Below, in pieces: positions 26,674-34,287 of a stretch of 64,000 nt of DNA. Each line of letters opens with the position of its first letter. Position 1 is the stretch's first letter. The stretch is from JAYEHL01 sp041653935 (GTDB lineage: Bacteria; Chloroflexota; Dehalococcoidia; E44-bin15), in assembly GCA_041653935.1 (NCBI GenBank), contig JBAZEO010000001.1, positions 930,001 through 994,000 on the forward strand. The letters are read 5' to 3'. The translations under genes and the position numbers were made by a program. The notes beneath the pieces were generated by a model. It had not been told where the DNA came from. It saw nothing but the letters and a program-made list of their open reading frames with translations, and ran no database searches.

Positions 26674-26815
26674 AAAAAGAGAGGTGCAGGAGAATCATCT
26701 CCTGCCTGGGGTTTTGGGGGTGTCCCCCAATTTTAAAGTCCCCCAACGTATGGGGGACTAACAGGGGGTTCGGTTATTGTTTCCCCCTTTCAAGGGGGAT
26801 TCCAGGGAGTTGATC
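26674..26815 (+). repeat. Multi-hairpin element, copy D (long form)
   Basis: Stems in order: GCAGGAG/CTCCTGC, TGGGGG-TGT-CCCCCA, CCCCCAACGTATGGGGG and CCCCCTTTCAAGGGGG; a CTCTCCCTTTT-AAAGAGAG hairpin precedes it at about 26647-26666. Sense strand after recR (stop 117 nt upstream). The 47-aa gene starts 33 nt after its end. With the short repeat at 26589 it fills the gap 26558-26848. Confidence 0.9.
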
Positions 26816-26848
26816 GACACTGGATAGTATACTGTAAGGAGGTACGAT

Positions 26849-26992
26849 ATGGCAGCTAAATGCGAAACCTGCTCCATGCGCTTAAAGGCGGAGAAAAATC
26901 CTGATGCAATGCTTTCCCGCATCTGGAGATGGCACACCGGATGGTGCCCAATGTACAAGAAATACCAGAAGGAACAGGCGAACAAAAAATAA
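26849..26992 (+). CDS. 47-residue Cys/His small protein, putative zinc-binding
   Basis: A short gene with a strong ribosome site (AAGGAGG, 5 nt before ATG). The 47-residue product has C5-x2-C8 near the start and H29-x3-C33 in the middle, an arrangement that could bind one zinc. The rest is rich in Lys, Arg, Trp and Met (RIWRWHTGWCPMY), suggesting nucleic acid or membrane contact. I do not recognise a family. It lies between recR (with repeat copy D) and the UGA-containing peroxiredoxin, which has its own promoter. Being so short, it depends on the ribosome site and the Cys/His pattern for support. Confidence 0.6.
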   Translation: MAAKCETCSMRLKAEKNPDAMLSRIWRWHTGWCPMYKKYQKEQANKK

Positions 26993-27052
26993 ACTCCGAT
27001 CGAACAGGGCCTTGTTAAAGTCGAAATCCATTCAGTCGTCCAGCATGAGCGA

Positions 27053-27080
27053 TTGACTTCTGTTAAATTCATGCTAAACT
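27053..27080 (+). promoter_or_regulatory. Promoter for UGA-containing peroxiredoxin
   Basis: TTGACT (27053-27058), 16-nt spacer, TAAACT (27075-27080), about 28 nt before the ATG at 27108. Confidence 0.45.
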
Positions 27081-27107
27081 TCATACAATCGACAATGAGG
27101 TGACAGG

Positions 27108-27584
27108 ATGAGCGACATGGAAATAGTCGAAGCAAAACCGGCCCCCGACTTCGAGCTTGCCGATAGTGAAGGCCGAAAGGTAAAACTTTCCAGCTACAAA
27201 GGGAATAAGCACGTCGTCCTCATCTTTAACCGCGGCTTCGTTTGACCGTACTGCCGCAAGCACATGGCGCAGTTGCGCCAAGAGTACCAGGAGTTCATCA
27301 AAAGGGGCGCCGAGGTCATAGCAATAGGCCCGGAAAACTCGAAGACATTCGCCGACTGGTGGCATGAAAACAAGATGCCCTTCACTGGCCTGCCCGACCC
27401 GGAACATTCCGTATCGAAACTGTACGGACAGGAAGTCAAAATATTTAAACTGGGGCGCATGCCGGCTCAATTAATCATCGACAAAAAAGGCCTGATACGC
27501 TATAAACATTACGGAAGTTCAATGTCGGATATCGCCGAAAACAGCGAGATACTCTCTAAACTGGATCAGCTTAACAAAGAATAA
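27108..27584 (+). CDS. Peroxiredoxin (AhpC/TSA-type) with in-frame UGA, candidate selenoprotein
   Basis: If TGA at 27243-27245 is read through, this is one 158-residue peroxiredoxin. GAGGTGA lies 4 nt before the ATG. Residues 1-45 carry the redoxin start (APDFELADSEGRKVKLSSYKG, then HVVLIFNRGFV); codon 46 is TGA; then PYCRKHMAQLRQEYQEF and, near residue 125, MPAQLIIDKKGLIRYKHYG. UGA falls exactly where peroxidatic Cys sits in the RGxxCPxC motif, giving U-P-Y-C. A hairpin (27266-27270 with 27275-27279, loop 27271-27274) begins 20 nt after the UGA, and outer arms 27248-27252 and 27283-27287 also pair, as in a bacterial SECIS. Expected role: reduction of peroxides with thiol partners in the cytoplasm. 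The alternative is a pseudogene with one nonsense mutation; codons on both sides look intact. No sel genes are in the window. Confidence 0.75.
27246..27287 (+). promoter_or_regulatory. Candidate bacterial SECIS element
   Basis: Inner stem GGCGC (27266-27270) with GCGCC (27275-27279), loop AGTT with G at its second position; outer stem GTACT (27248-27252) with AGTAC (27283-27287). The apical loop begins 25 nt after the UGA codon, within the 16-37 nt range known for bSECIS. Folding energy was not computed. Confidence 0.5.
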
Positions 27585-27617
27585 ATCGCAGACAGTTTGA
27601 AAAATCAGGGATAAGCT

Positions 27618-28946
27618 ATGGCAAAGAAGAGGGCGTCAAAAGTCGCGATCTTTGTGCACGGATGGGACGCCACCAGCGCCGTCTGGAACCAGCCGAAAAG
27701 CAATCCAAATGCCATCAAACGCCTGTTTGAAGAGAGAGGCTACCTGGTAGATCAGATAGACCTCCCCGGCAAGTTCATGGCCCATAACAAAGACTTCTAT
27801 TACTATGCCAGATTCCTGGCAAAAGAGATTGAATCCTACGCCCTACCAAACAGCCTGTCGCCTCAGGATGAGGGCTGGGCAGACGAGATAAATCTGGTAT
27901 GCCACAGCATGGGCGGCGTTGTGGCACTGCTATATTTGAGGGATGACATCGGGGACCCGGAAGCAAAGAAGAAGATAACGCGGGTCATTACGATGGCATC
28001 GCCATTTCACGGCACCAGCGTCCCCATAAAGCAGATAGCCCATGTGATGATGCCCGGCATCGGCGATGTAGCATTTGACACCTTAATGAACCGCGTCGCC
28101 GCCTGCTACCAGCAGGTTCAACTGGCTAGTCCTTTTATGCGCAGGCTGCACTCGCTGCCGGACCACACTCCTCACGTTAAATTTCACAGCATCTGGACCC
28201 GCGGCGATGTTGTGATAGCGCCGAATCACACAGCAATCATGGAAGGCGCCAGCAACTACTACATCGACTTGGCGCGCGTGGGGCACGCCGACATTATGTG
28301 GAATGCGGAAACGCTGCGGATCATAAAGAACATCCTCCACGGCAAAATATCGCCGGTGGGCATACAGACCTATCCGCCGGCGGATACCGAAGCCGACCAC
28401 CAGCACCAGTGGTTCCCGGCGTCTGGCACTGATGAGCAGACTCCTGTCTGGTCCGCGGGCGAAAAGCGATACTTTTTATGGAGATGCAAGAACGGCGGCT
28501 GCAACGCCGCAGAGATATCCATTAACCGCCCGCCTTTAAAGGGATGTTCTGTAGGACAGGTGGACGAGAAATACCGCTGGCACAAATGGCAACGCACGGG
28601 ACTCAATCGGTATTACTGTAAAAGGTGTAAACTGACGGTTAGAGAAGCGGTCAAACCATCGCCGATGGACAGTCCGGAATGTATAAAAAACGGGAAACCG
28701 GGAAAGCATGTGTGGACGGTCCAGTCGCAGCAATGGCTCTGTAATAACGAAAGCGACGGAATCAAGTGCGGAAAAATAGAATGGAGCCGTCACATGCCAG
28801 GAATACTGGGGTGCCGTATAGGACGGACAAAATCCATGGGGCATCTCTGGGCCAAGACCGAGCCGAGGTTCCAGTATATGTTCAAATGCGCGGTGTGCCG
28901 CAAGATCGTATGGCATTCGGACAAACCGCAGGAAAAGATTCTGTAA
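27618..28946 (+). CDS. Alpha/beta-hydrolase (lipase-like) with C-terminal Cys-pair repeats
   Basis: A 442-residue protein. Residues 1-250 are an alpha/beta-hydrolase: an oxyanion-side HGWDATSAVW at 14-23, the nucleophile elbow CHSMGG with S97, and a likely catalytic Asp and His in WTRGDVVIAPNHTA and RVGHADIMW. From about residue 260 to the end are four segments, each with an HxW-type aromatic start followed by a Cys pair (CKNGGC, CKRC, CNNESDGIKC, CAVC), a pattern of small zinc ribbons not common on lipases. No signal peptide is present. It probably hydrolyses an ester of a lipid or triglyceride. Start 27618 has GGGATAA weakly upstream. Repeat copy E follows. Confidence 0.75.
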   Translation: MAKKRASKVAIFVHGWDATSAVWNQPKSNPNAIKRLFEERGYLVDQIDLPGKFMAHNKDFYYYARFLAKEIESYALPNSLSPQDEGWADEINLVCHSMGGVVALLYLRDDIGDPEAKKKITRVITMASPFHGTSVPIKQIAHVMMPGIGDVAFDTLMNRVAACYQQVQLASPFMRRLHSLPDHTPHVKFHSIWTRGDVVIAPNHTAIMEGASNYYIDLARVGHADIMWNAETLRIIKNILHGKISPVGIQTYPPADTEADHQHQWFPASGTDEQTPVWSAGEKRYFLWRCKNGGCNAAEISINRPPLKGCSVGQVDEKYRWHKWQRTGLNRYYCKRCKLTVREAVKPSPMDSPECIKNGKPGKHVWTVQSQQWLCNNESDGIKCGKIEWSRHMPGILGCRIGRTKSMGHLWAKTEPRFQYMFKCAVCRKIVWHSDKPQEKIL

Positions 28947-28973
28947 GGGCAGTAACATTTAGTGAGATCGTCG

Positions 28974-29066
28974 AAAAAGAGGTGCAGGAGAAAAATCTCC
29001 TGCCGGGGTGTTAGGGGTGTCCCCTATTTTTATATCCCCCAAAGTATGGGTGACTAACGGGGGGTT
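28974..29066 (+). repeat. Multi-hairpin element, copy E
   Basis: Short form: GCAGGAG/CTCCTGC, TAGGGG-TGT-CCCCTA followed by a T-run, then CCCCC-A-AAGTATGGG. Sense strand after the lipase-like gene, with only 28 nt between stop codon and element. Confidence 0.9.
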
Positions 29067-29118
29067 GTCACCCTAGACTATTTCAACCAAACCCCTATAA
29101 TATATACAACAATTCTAT

Positions 29119-29799
29119 ATGCAATATAATGACATAATCCGTAAACTGCAGAAGCTTTCCGACCCTAAAGCTGTTGCCGGAATGGCCAGATATGGCATCA
29201 ACCCCAGGAACGCCTACGGCGTATCAATACCAAACCTCAGGGCTATCGCCAAGGAAATAGGCACAGACCATGAATTGGCCCTAGAGCTGTGGGGCTCGGG
29301 CATACATGAGGCGCACATACTCGCAGGCATGCTAGCCGACCCCGATATGACGACAGAGAGACTGCTCAATGCATGGGTCAAGGACTTCGACTCGTGGGAC
29401 GTTTGCGATCAGTGCTGCATGAACCTGTTTGAAAACACCAAATTCGCCTACAGCAAAGCCATCGAGTGGAGTGCTAGCGACAAGGAATACATAAAAAGAG
29501 CCGGGTTCGTCATGATGGCCCGCCTCGCCGTCAGCGATAAAAAGGCCAAGGATGAAAAATTTCTGGGGTTCCTTGGAATAATCGAAAAAGAGGCCGGCGA
29601 TAGTAGAAACTACGTCCAAAAAGCGGTAAACTGGGCGCTGAGGCAAATCGGGAAGCGGAATACCGCTCTTAACCGTAAGGCTATCGAGGCCGCTGAGGAG
29701 ATACAAAAAATGAGCATGCGCAGCGCCAAGTGGATAGCATCAGATGCCCTGCGCGAGTTAAAAAGTGAAGAGGTACAGGCTAGGCTTAAAGACAGATAG
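29119..29799 (+). CDS. DNA alkylation repair (AlkD-like) HEAT-repeat protein
   Basis: A 226-residue all-helical protein. The conserved start GVSIPNLRAIAKEIG and the segments LELWGSGIHEAHILAGMLAD, DFDSWDVCDQCC and SNYVQKAVNWALRQIGKRN (written here as RNYVQKAVNWALRQIGKRN) are typical of AlkC/AlkD-type ALK repeats, which remove alkylated purines without base flipping. The usual active-site Asp-Trp region corresponds to FDSWD near residue 93. The ATG at 29119 has no strong ribosome site and sits 52 nt after repeat copy E. It is the first of a run ending in three FKBP genes, but a functional link is not evident. Confidence 0.8.
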   Translation: MQYNDIIRKLQKLSDPKAVAGMARYGINPRNAYGVSIPNLRAIAKEIGTDHELALELWGSGIHEAHILAGMLADPDMTTERLLNAWVKDFDSWDVCDQCCMNLFENTKFAYSKAIEWSASDKEYIKRAGFVMMARLAVSDKKAKDEKFLGFLGIIEKEAGDSRNYVQKAVNWALRQIGKRNTALNRKAIEAAEEIQKMSMRSAKWIASDALRELKSEEVQARLKDR

Positions 29800-29844
29800 A
29801 TTAATAAGGCAACTATATTGCGTAAATAAGGGGAAGAATAAACG

Positions 29845-30459
29845 ATGTCTAAAAAGGATAAAAACTCCAAACCAAATCGTTTACAGAAATATAAGAGTAA
29901 GTTTTCTGATTTCCGCCAGAGATTTCCGAAATGGAAATTTTTTGCTTGCGGAATAATCATAATCATCGGAATCATAATAGGATTAACAGTGGCACTCTGG
30001 CCGTCAAATGAAGCAACCACGGCACGCGATGGCGACACGGTAAAAGTTGCGTACATCGGTACATATGATAACGGCTCCGTATTCGACTCCGCCAACAGCA
30101 GCGCTCCCCTGCAGTTCACCATCGGCAACAGCAGCATGATCCCCGGCTTCGTCAAAGGCGTCATCGGCATGAGCATGAACGAAACAAAGAAAATCCGCGT
30201 ATCGCCGGAGGAAGGCTACGGCCCATCAGAACTGAAAGAAGATATAAGTGCATTCCCAGCTAATGCAAATGTCTCTGTCGGGCAATACTACAACATTACA
30301 AGGGACGGAGTGTATATCGAGGCTCGAGTGACTGCAGTTAATGGCTCTACCGTAACTATGCAGAACTTAAATCAGATGGCAGGGCAGGATCTGAATTTTG
30401 AAATAACTTTAGTCGAGTTGATAAAAGTGGGACAGGCCAGCAGCAATACAAGCAACTGA
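29845..30459 (+). CDS. FKBP-type peptidyl-prolyl isomerase, membrane-anchored
   Basis: A 204-residue protein. Residues about 32-55 are one hydrophobic helix with a basic N-terminal side, so the FKBP domain (about 60-195) should face outside. SlyD-like features: GDTVKVAYIGTYDNGSVFDSA, the core IPGFVKGVIGMSMNETKKIRV and a C-terminal LNFEITLVEL strand; the insert-in-flap region is present. Predicted activity: cis-trans isomerisation of prolyl bonds and chaperoning. First of three tandem FKBP paralogues at 29845, 30514 and 31085. It follows the AlkD-like gene by 45 nt. Confidence 0.85.
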   Translation: MSKKDKNSKPNRLQKYKSKFSDFRQRFPKWKFFACGIIIIIGIIIGLTVALWPSNEATTARDGDTVKVAYIGTYDNGSVFDSANSSAPLQFTIGNSSMIPGFVKGVIGMSMNETKKIRVSPEEGYGPSELKEDISAFPANANVSVGQYYNITRDGVYIEARVTAVNGSTVTMQNLNQMAGQDLNFEITLVELIKVGQASSNTSN

Positions 30460-30513
30460 ACATGATTTACTCTAACTATATAAGGCTGATTAAGAGGCCG
30501 TGAAGGAGATTAA

Positions 30514-31050
30514 GTGGGAATAGCAATATCGAAACGACGGATCTTTAACATATTATGTGCACTATCGGTTGCTTGTATTTTTATGATTAGCGCCTGCTCC
30601 AATAGTGCCGCGATTGCTACGGAAGGGGATACCGTCAAAGTCCTATATGTTGGCACATTGGACAATGGCTCAGTATTCGATTCATCAGAACTTCATGATG
30701 ACGAACCACTGCAATTCACCATCGGCAGCGATCAGGTGATCTCCGGATTTGAACAGGCGGTAATCGGCATGAGTGTGAATGAAACCAAGGATGTACACAT
30801 ATTGTCCGACGATGCTTATGGGCCATACTACGATGATATGGTAGTAACAGTAAATTGGAGTTCATTTGAGGAAGGATTCACGCCAGATGTCGGCGAACAG
30901 ATACAAATGCAGAATTCAGCCGGTCAGACGTTCCAAGGTATCGTGCTTAATACTTCTGAAGAAGGCGTAACGGTAGATTTCAACCACCCGCTAGCTGGAG
31001 AAGACTTGAACTTTGAAATCACCATGGTAGAGATAATACCCAACGAGTAA
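30514..31050 (+). CDS. FKBP-type peptidyl-prolyl isomerase, lipoprotein
   Basis: A 178-residue protein starting at GTG with GAAGGAG upstream. Residues 1-27 are a lipoprotein signal (hydrophobic core, MISAC at the lipobox, Cys about residue 28), so it is anchored outside the membrane. The FKBP domain has DTVKVLYVGTLDNGSVFDSSE, GFEQAVIGMSVNETKDVHI and the closing HPLAGEDLNFEITMVEI, close to the other two copies. It lacks the usual aromatic in some pocket positions, so activity is not certain. It lies 54 nt after the first FKBP and 34 nt before the third, suggesting co-transcription. Confidence 0.85.
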   Translation: MGIAISKRRIFNILCALSVACIFMISACSNSAAIATEGDTVKVLYVGTLDNGSVFDSSELHDDEPLQFTIGSDQVISGFEQAVIGMSVNETKDVHILSDDAYGPYYDDMVVTVNWSSFEEGFTPDVGEQIQMQNSAGQTFQGIVLNTSEEGVTVDFNHPLAGEDLNFEITMVEIIPNE

Positions 31051-31084
31051 TCGAATCATATATTTCCACATTGAAAGGAGATAG

Positions 31085-31519
31085 ATGGCAAAGGCAAAAT
31101 CAGGCGATACTGTACTGGTACTATATGTAGGCACACTTGATGATAACAAGATCTTCGATTCCTCGGAGATGCATGGCAACAACCCCCTGCAGGTAACCCT
31201 GGGCTCGGGAAAAGTATTACCCGGTTTTGAACAGGCGATTATCGGCATGAAACCGAATCAGACTAAAATCATACACATACCGGCCGAACAGGCTTATGGC
31301 CCATACCGTGACGAACTGGTAGATAATATCAAGGCCCGCGAATATCCGAAAGGTTATAAGCCGGACGTTGGTGACACATTCAATGTACCACTAAAAGATG
31401 GCGGTACGGCCAGGGTAACGGTAGTGGAGGTTTACAAGGACGGGTTAAAGATCGATGCAAATCACCCGCTTGCCGGAAAAGACCTGAATTTTGAGATCAA
31501 GCTCATGGAGATACTCTAA
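31085..31519 (+). CDS. FKBP-type peptidyl-prolyl isomerase, cytoplasmic SlyD-like
   Basis: A 144-residue protein with no signal or membrane helix: the whole length is a SlyD-like FKBP domain (GDTVLVLYVGTLDDNKIFDSSEMHG, PGFEQAIIGMKPNQTKIIHIPAEQAYGPY, then the HPLAGKDLNFEIKLMEIL closing strand). AAAGGAGATAG precedes the ATG. It ends the tandem trio and lies 67 nt before the hydrolase at 31587. The very similar HPLAGxDLNFEI ends in all three genes show recent duplication, with each copy sent to a different compartment. Confidence 0.88.
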   Translation: MAKAKSGDTVLVLYVGTLDDNKIFDSSEMHGNNPLQVTLGSGKVLPGFEQAIIGMKPNQTKIIHIPAEQAYGPYRDELVDNIKAREYPKGYKPDVGDTFNVPLKDGGTARVTVVEVYKDGLKIDANHPLAGKDLNFEIKLMEIL

Positions 31520-31586
31520 AAGCCCAGACATAGATCCCAACAGCATTATTGTCGACAGACTGAAAACTTGTATTGGGAAAAGGGCT

Positions 31587-32519
31587 ATGATAGAAGATAC
31601 TGTAAACTTCAACTCTGGCGAGTCCCTGCTCGCAGGGACTATTTGCCTGCCGGCGAATGATGGGATTTTCCCCTGCGTGCTGATGATTCACGGCTCCGGA
31701 CCGCTGGACAGAGATGAAAACACCCCACACCTAAAGATAGACGTCTTCAACACAATAGCACACCACCTGGCGGATAAAGGGGTTGCCAGCCTCAGATACG
31801 ATAAACGGGGCTGTGGAGAGAGCGCAGGCTCTTTCGATTCCGCGGGTTTTTACGATCTTGTCCAGGATGGTATGGCTGCCTACAGATATCTCACCACGCA
31901 TAAAAATATCAACAAAGACAAGGTTTTTTTGTTAGGGCATAGTGAAGGATCAATGATAGCCCCCAAGATTTTTCTCAGCTACCCGGATATAGCAGGACTC
32001 ATACTGCTAGGAGTACAGGTCAAACGCTTGGAAGACGGACTGAAATACCAGGCGAAAATAATTATGGAAGATGTTGAAAAGGGCAAGGGCTTTGCCAAGT
32101 TTTTCAACAGAGTGATATGGAGGATACTGCGCTACGATCCTGTCAAAACGCAACAGGTAATATTTGAAAAAGCCAAGAATACGGATAAAGATACTTTCCG
32201 CTATAAAGGCCAGAAGATTAATGCCAAATGGCTGCGGGAGCATATAGAATATGACCCGAAATTTACTATGCGCAACGTCAGTTGCCCTGTTCTATCCATT
32301 ACAGGGGATAAGGACATACAGGTGGACCCGCAGGATGCCGCATTGGTAGCGGACCTGGCTAAAGGACCCGTCGAATATCATATTGTATCAAACCTGACTC
32401 ACATCCTGCGGACGGACGACGGCCCGCCATCGATATTTAACTATAAGCGGCTGTTAAAACAGGAGATCGACCAGCGCTTATTGGAATTCATATCTAACTG
32501 GCTTCAGAAGAAGCTCTAA
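31587..32519 (+). CDS. Alpha/beta-hydrolase (serine aminopeptidase S33-like)
   Basis: A 310-residue hydrolase. A GxHGSGP oxyanion region (MIHGSGPLDRDENTPH), the nucleophile elbow LGHSEGSM, and late Asp/His in SITGDKDIQVDPQD and LTHILR form the expected triad. Substrate unknown; esters, acyl groups or peptides are possible. The frame is open upstream to 31491 within the third FKBP gene, but the first good start is the ATG at 31587, with GGAAAAGGG before it. No signal peptide. It lies 25 nt before recO and may be read with it. Confidence 0.8.
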   Translation: MIEDTVNFNSGESLLAGTICLPANDGIFPCVLMIHGSGPLDRDENTPHLKIDVFNTIAHHLADKGVASLRYDKRGCGESAGSFDSAGFYDLVQDGMAAYRYLTTHKNINKDKVFLLGHSEGSMIAPKIFLSYPDIAGLILLGVQVKRLEDGLKYQAKIIMEDVEKGKGFAKFFNRVIWRILRYDPVKTQQVIFEKAKNTDKDTFRYKGQKINAKWLREHIEYDPKFTMRNVSCPVLSITGDKDIQVDPQDAALVADLAKGPVEYHIVSNLTHILRTDDGPPSIFNYKRLLKQEIDQRLLEFISNWLQKKL

Positions 32520-32544
32520 TCCCCATCTTGCTGAAATATAACTG

Positions 32545-33306
32545 ATGTCAACGCCAAAGGTTTACAAGACTGAGGCTATTGTCCTTAAACGCATCATCCT
32601 CGGCGAGGCGGACAAGATACTTGTGCTCTATACCCCGAACCTGGGTAAAATCAGCGCTATAGCCAAGGGCTCGCGCCGCCCCAAAAGCAAGCTCTCCGGC
32701 CACCTTGAGCTCCTCACCCACTGCCGCATGATGCTGGCGCGCGGCCAGAACCTTGATGTCATCAGCCAGTCGGAGACCATCTCCGGTTTCATGCCCCTGA
32801 GGGACGACCTGTGGCGCACCAGCCTGGCCCTCTACGCCGCTGAGCTCGTCGATCAACTCACCGAAGAACATATCGACAATTATCCGGTCTACGCGCTCCT
32901 TCTCGAAACATTGCACCGCCTGAGCGAGGGCGACAACGGGGAACTGACGCTGCGCTATTTCGAGCTGCACCTGCTGGCGCACCTTGGCTATAAGCCGGAG
33001 ATGCACGAATGTCTCAGATGCAAAGCGCAGATACAGCCCAAAGAAAACTATTTCAGCATCAGCGACGGCGGCATGCTGTGTCCCAACTGCCGCAAGAAGC
33101 AGCCGATGTGCCGACCGATATCGCTCAACGCCTTAAAGACGCTGCGCTACTGGCAATCTAACAACTATGAGAAGTCACGCAAGGTGAAGCTTAGCGCTGA
33201 GCTGATGCAGGAGCTTGAGATCATTCTGCGACAATATATTCGATACATTCTGGAGCGGGATTTGAAGTCGACCGCCTGGCTGGATAGGCTGAAGCGGGAG
33301 AAATAA
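32545..33306 (+). CDS. recO: DNA repair protein RecO
   Basis: A 253-residue protein. The N-terminal OB-fold (VYKTEAIVLKRIILGEADKILVLYTPNLGKISAIAKGSRRPKSKLSGHLE) and the zinc motif with C-x2-C pairs (CLRCKAQIQ and CPNCRKK, about 152-188) are diagnostic. It anneals ssDNA and loads RecA with RecR (encoded at 25946). The ATG at 32545 has no clear ribosome site (GCTGAAATATAACTG). It is convergent with the polyprenyl synthase, with a 1-nt gap. Confidence 0.93.
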   Translation: MSTPKVYKTEAIVLKRIILGEADKILVLYTPNLGKISAIAKGSRRPKSKLSGHLELLTHCRMMLARGQNLDVISQSETISGFMPLRDDLWRTSLALYAAELVDQLTEEHIDNYPVYALLLETLHRLSEGDNGELTLRYFELHLLAHLGYKPEMHECLRCKAQIQPKENYFSISDGGMLCPNCRKKQPMCRPISLNALKTLRYWQSNNYEKSRKVKLSAELMQELEIILRQYIRYILERDLKSTAWLDRLKREK

Positions 33307-33307
33307 T

Positions 33308-34273
33308 CTACTTCCGTCTCTCGACGACGTAGTCGGCCAGCTCGTTCATTGCACGGTGGCAATCCTTGTCCGGCAGATTCTCGATATCGCGGCGGGCCTT
33401 GGCGGAAAAATCCTCGGCGACTTTATAACAATCCTCTAAAATAGTCGTATTGCGTACCTTCTCGATGATGCGGTTCACTTCCTCCTGCCCACCCTTCTTC
33501 TCGAACAGAGTTTTAACGCTTTTATCTTTGGGATGCTGCTCCATAAAGAGAAGCGTGGGCAGGGTAATAGTGCCCTGCAGCAGGTCGTTGCCGGCCGGTT
33601 TGCCCAGCACCTTGGCATCGGCGGTGAAATCGAGGATATCGTCAACCACCTGGAACGCCATGCCCACATTGCGCCCGTAGCTCTTCAGTGCCGCGATGGC
33701 CCCCTCCGATGCCCCACTCAGTATCGCCCCGCCACCGGTGGAGGCCGCAAAGAGCGAGGCCGTCTTGCTGTTGATCTGCTCGTAATAGCCCTGTCGCGTC
33801 TGCTTCCAGTTGCGCGTCCCAAAGGTCTCCCGCAGCTGACCGCTGGAGAGCTCGGTGAGCGTTTTGGCGAAAAGCTCCATGACCCTCAGGTCGCCGATAC
33901 TACAAATAAGGTCAGCGGACAGGGCGTAAAGGTAATCGCCCAACAGCACCGCGATGCCCTCGCCCCAAACCTGGTTCACCGCCGGCTTACCACGCCGCGT
34001 GAGCGCCTTGTCGACCGCGTCGTCGTGAACCAGCGAGGCGGTGTGGAACACCTCGATGCCAGTGCCCATAGTCACCAACCTGTCCAGATCGTAGTTGTAG
34101 AACTTGCCGGATAGGAGGGTCAGCACCGGCCTGATGCGCTTACCGCCGCTGTCCAACACGTAGCTCAGCGGGACAGAGACCCAGGGAAACTCCACGCTCG
34201 CCAGGGACTTCAGTCTCTTCTCCACCAGATCCAGGCCATCTTTTATCGGCTCATATATCGATGCTACGGACAC
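33308..34273 (-). CDS. Polyprenyl diphosphate synthase (E-type)
   Basis: A 321-residue trans-prenyltransferase. First Asp-rich motif VHDDAVDKALTRRGKPAVN (about 82-100, DDxxD as DDAVD) and second motif FQVVDDILDFT (about 207-217) bind Mg2+-diphosphate; GGKRIRP precedes the first. It elongates farnesyl or geranyl diphosphate to a long chain (for menaquinone or undecaprenyl-type lipids); chain length cannot be read from the sequence. The ATG at 34273 ends a row of minus-strand genes from metG to here. It is separated from the upstream unknown gene by 14 nt, so they are probably co-transcribed. Confidence 0.9.
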   Translation of the reverse strand: MSVASIYEPIKDGLDLVEKRLKSLASVEFPWVSVPLSYVLDSGGKRIRPVLTLLSGKFYNYDLDRLVTMGTGIEVFHTASLVHDDAVDKALTRRGKPAVNQVWGEGIAVLLGDYLYALSADLICSIGDLRVMELFAKTLTELSSGQLRETFGTRNWKQTRQGYYEQINSKTASLFAASTGGGAILSGASEGAIAALKSYGRNVGMAFQVVDDILDFTADAKVLGKPAGNDLLQGTITLPTLLFMEQHPKDKSVKTLFEKKGGQEEVNRIIEKVRNTTILEDCYKVAEDFSAKARRDIENLPDKDCHRAMNELADYVVERRK

Positions 34274-34287
34274 ACGTATCCTTTCGC

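Noticed and set aside
27264..27584. Short frame starting after the UGA as an independent gene
   Set aside because: It begins at an internal Met without a ribosome site and lacks the first third of the peroxiredoxin fold, including the peroxidatic site.
29845..31519. Three FKBP genes as an assembly duplication
   Set aside because: They differ in N-terminal targeting, length and DNA sequence, so they are real paralogues.
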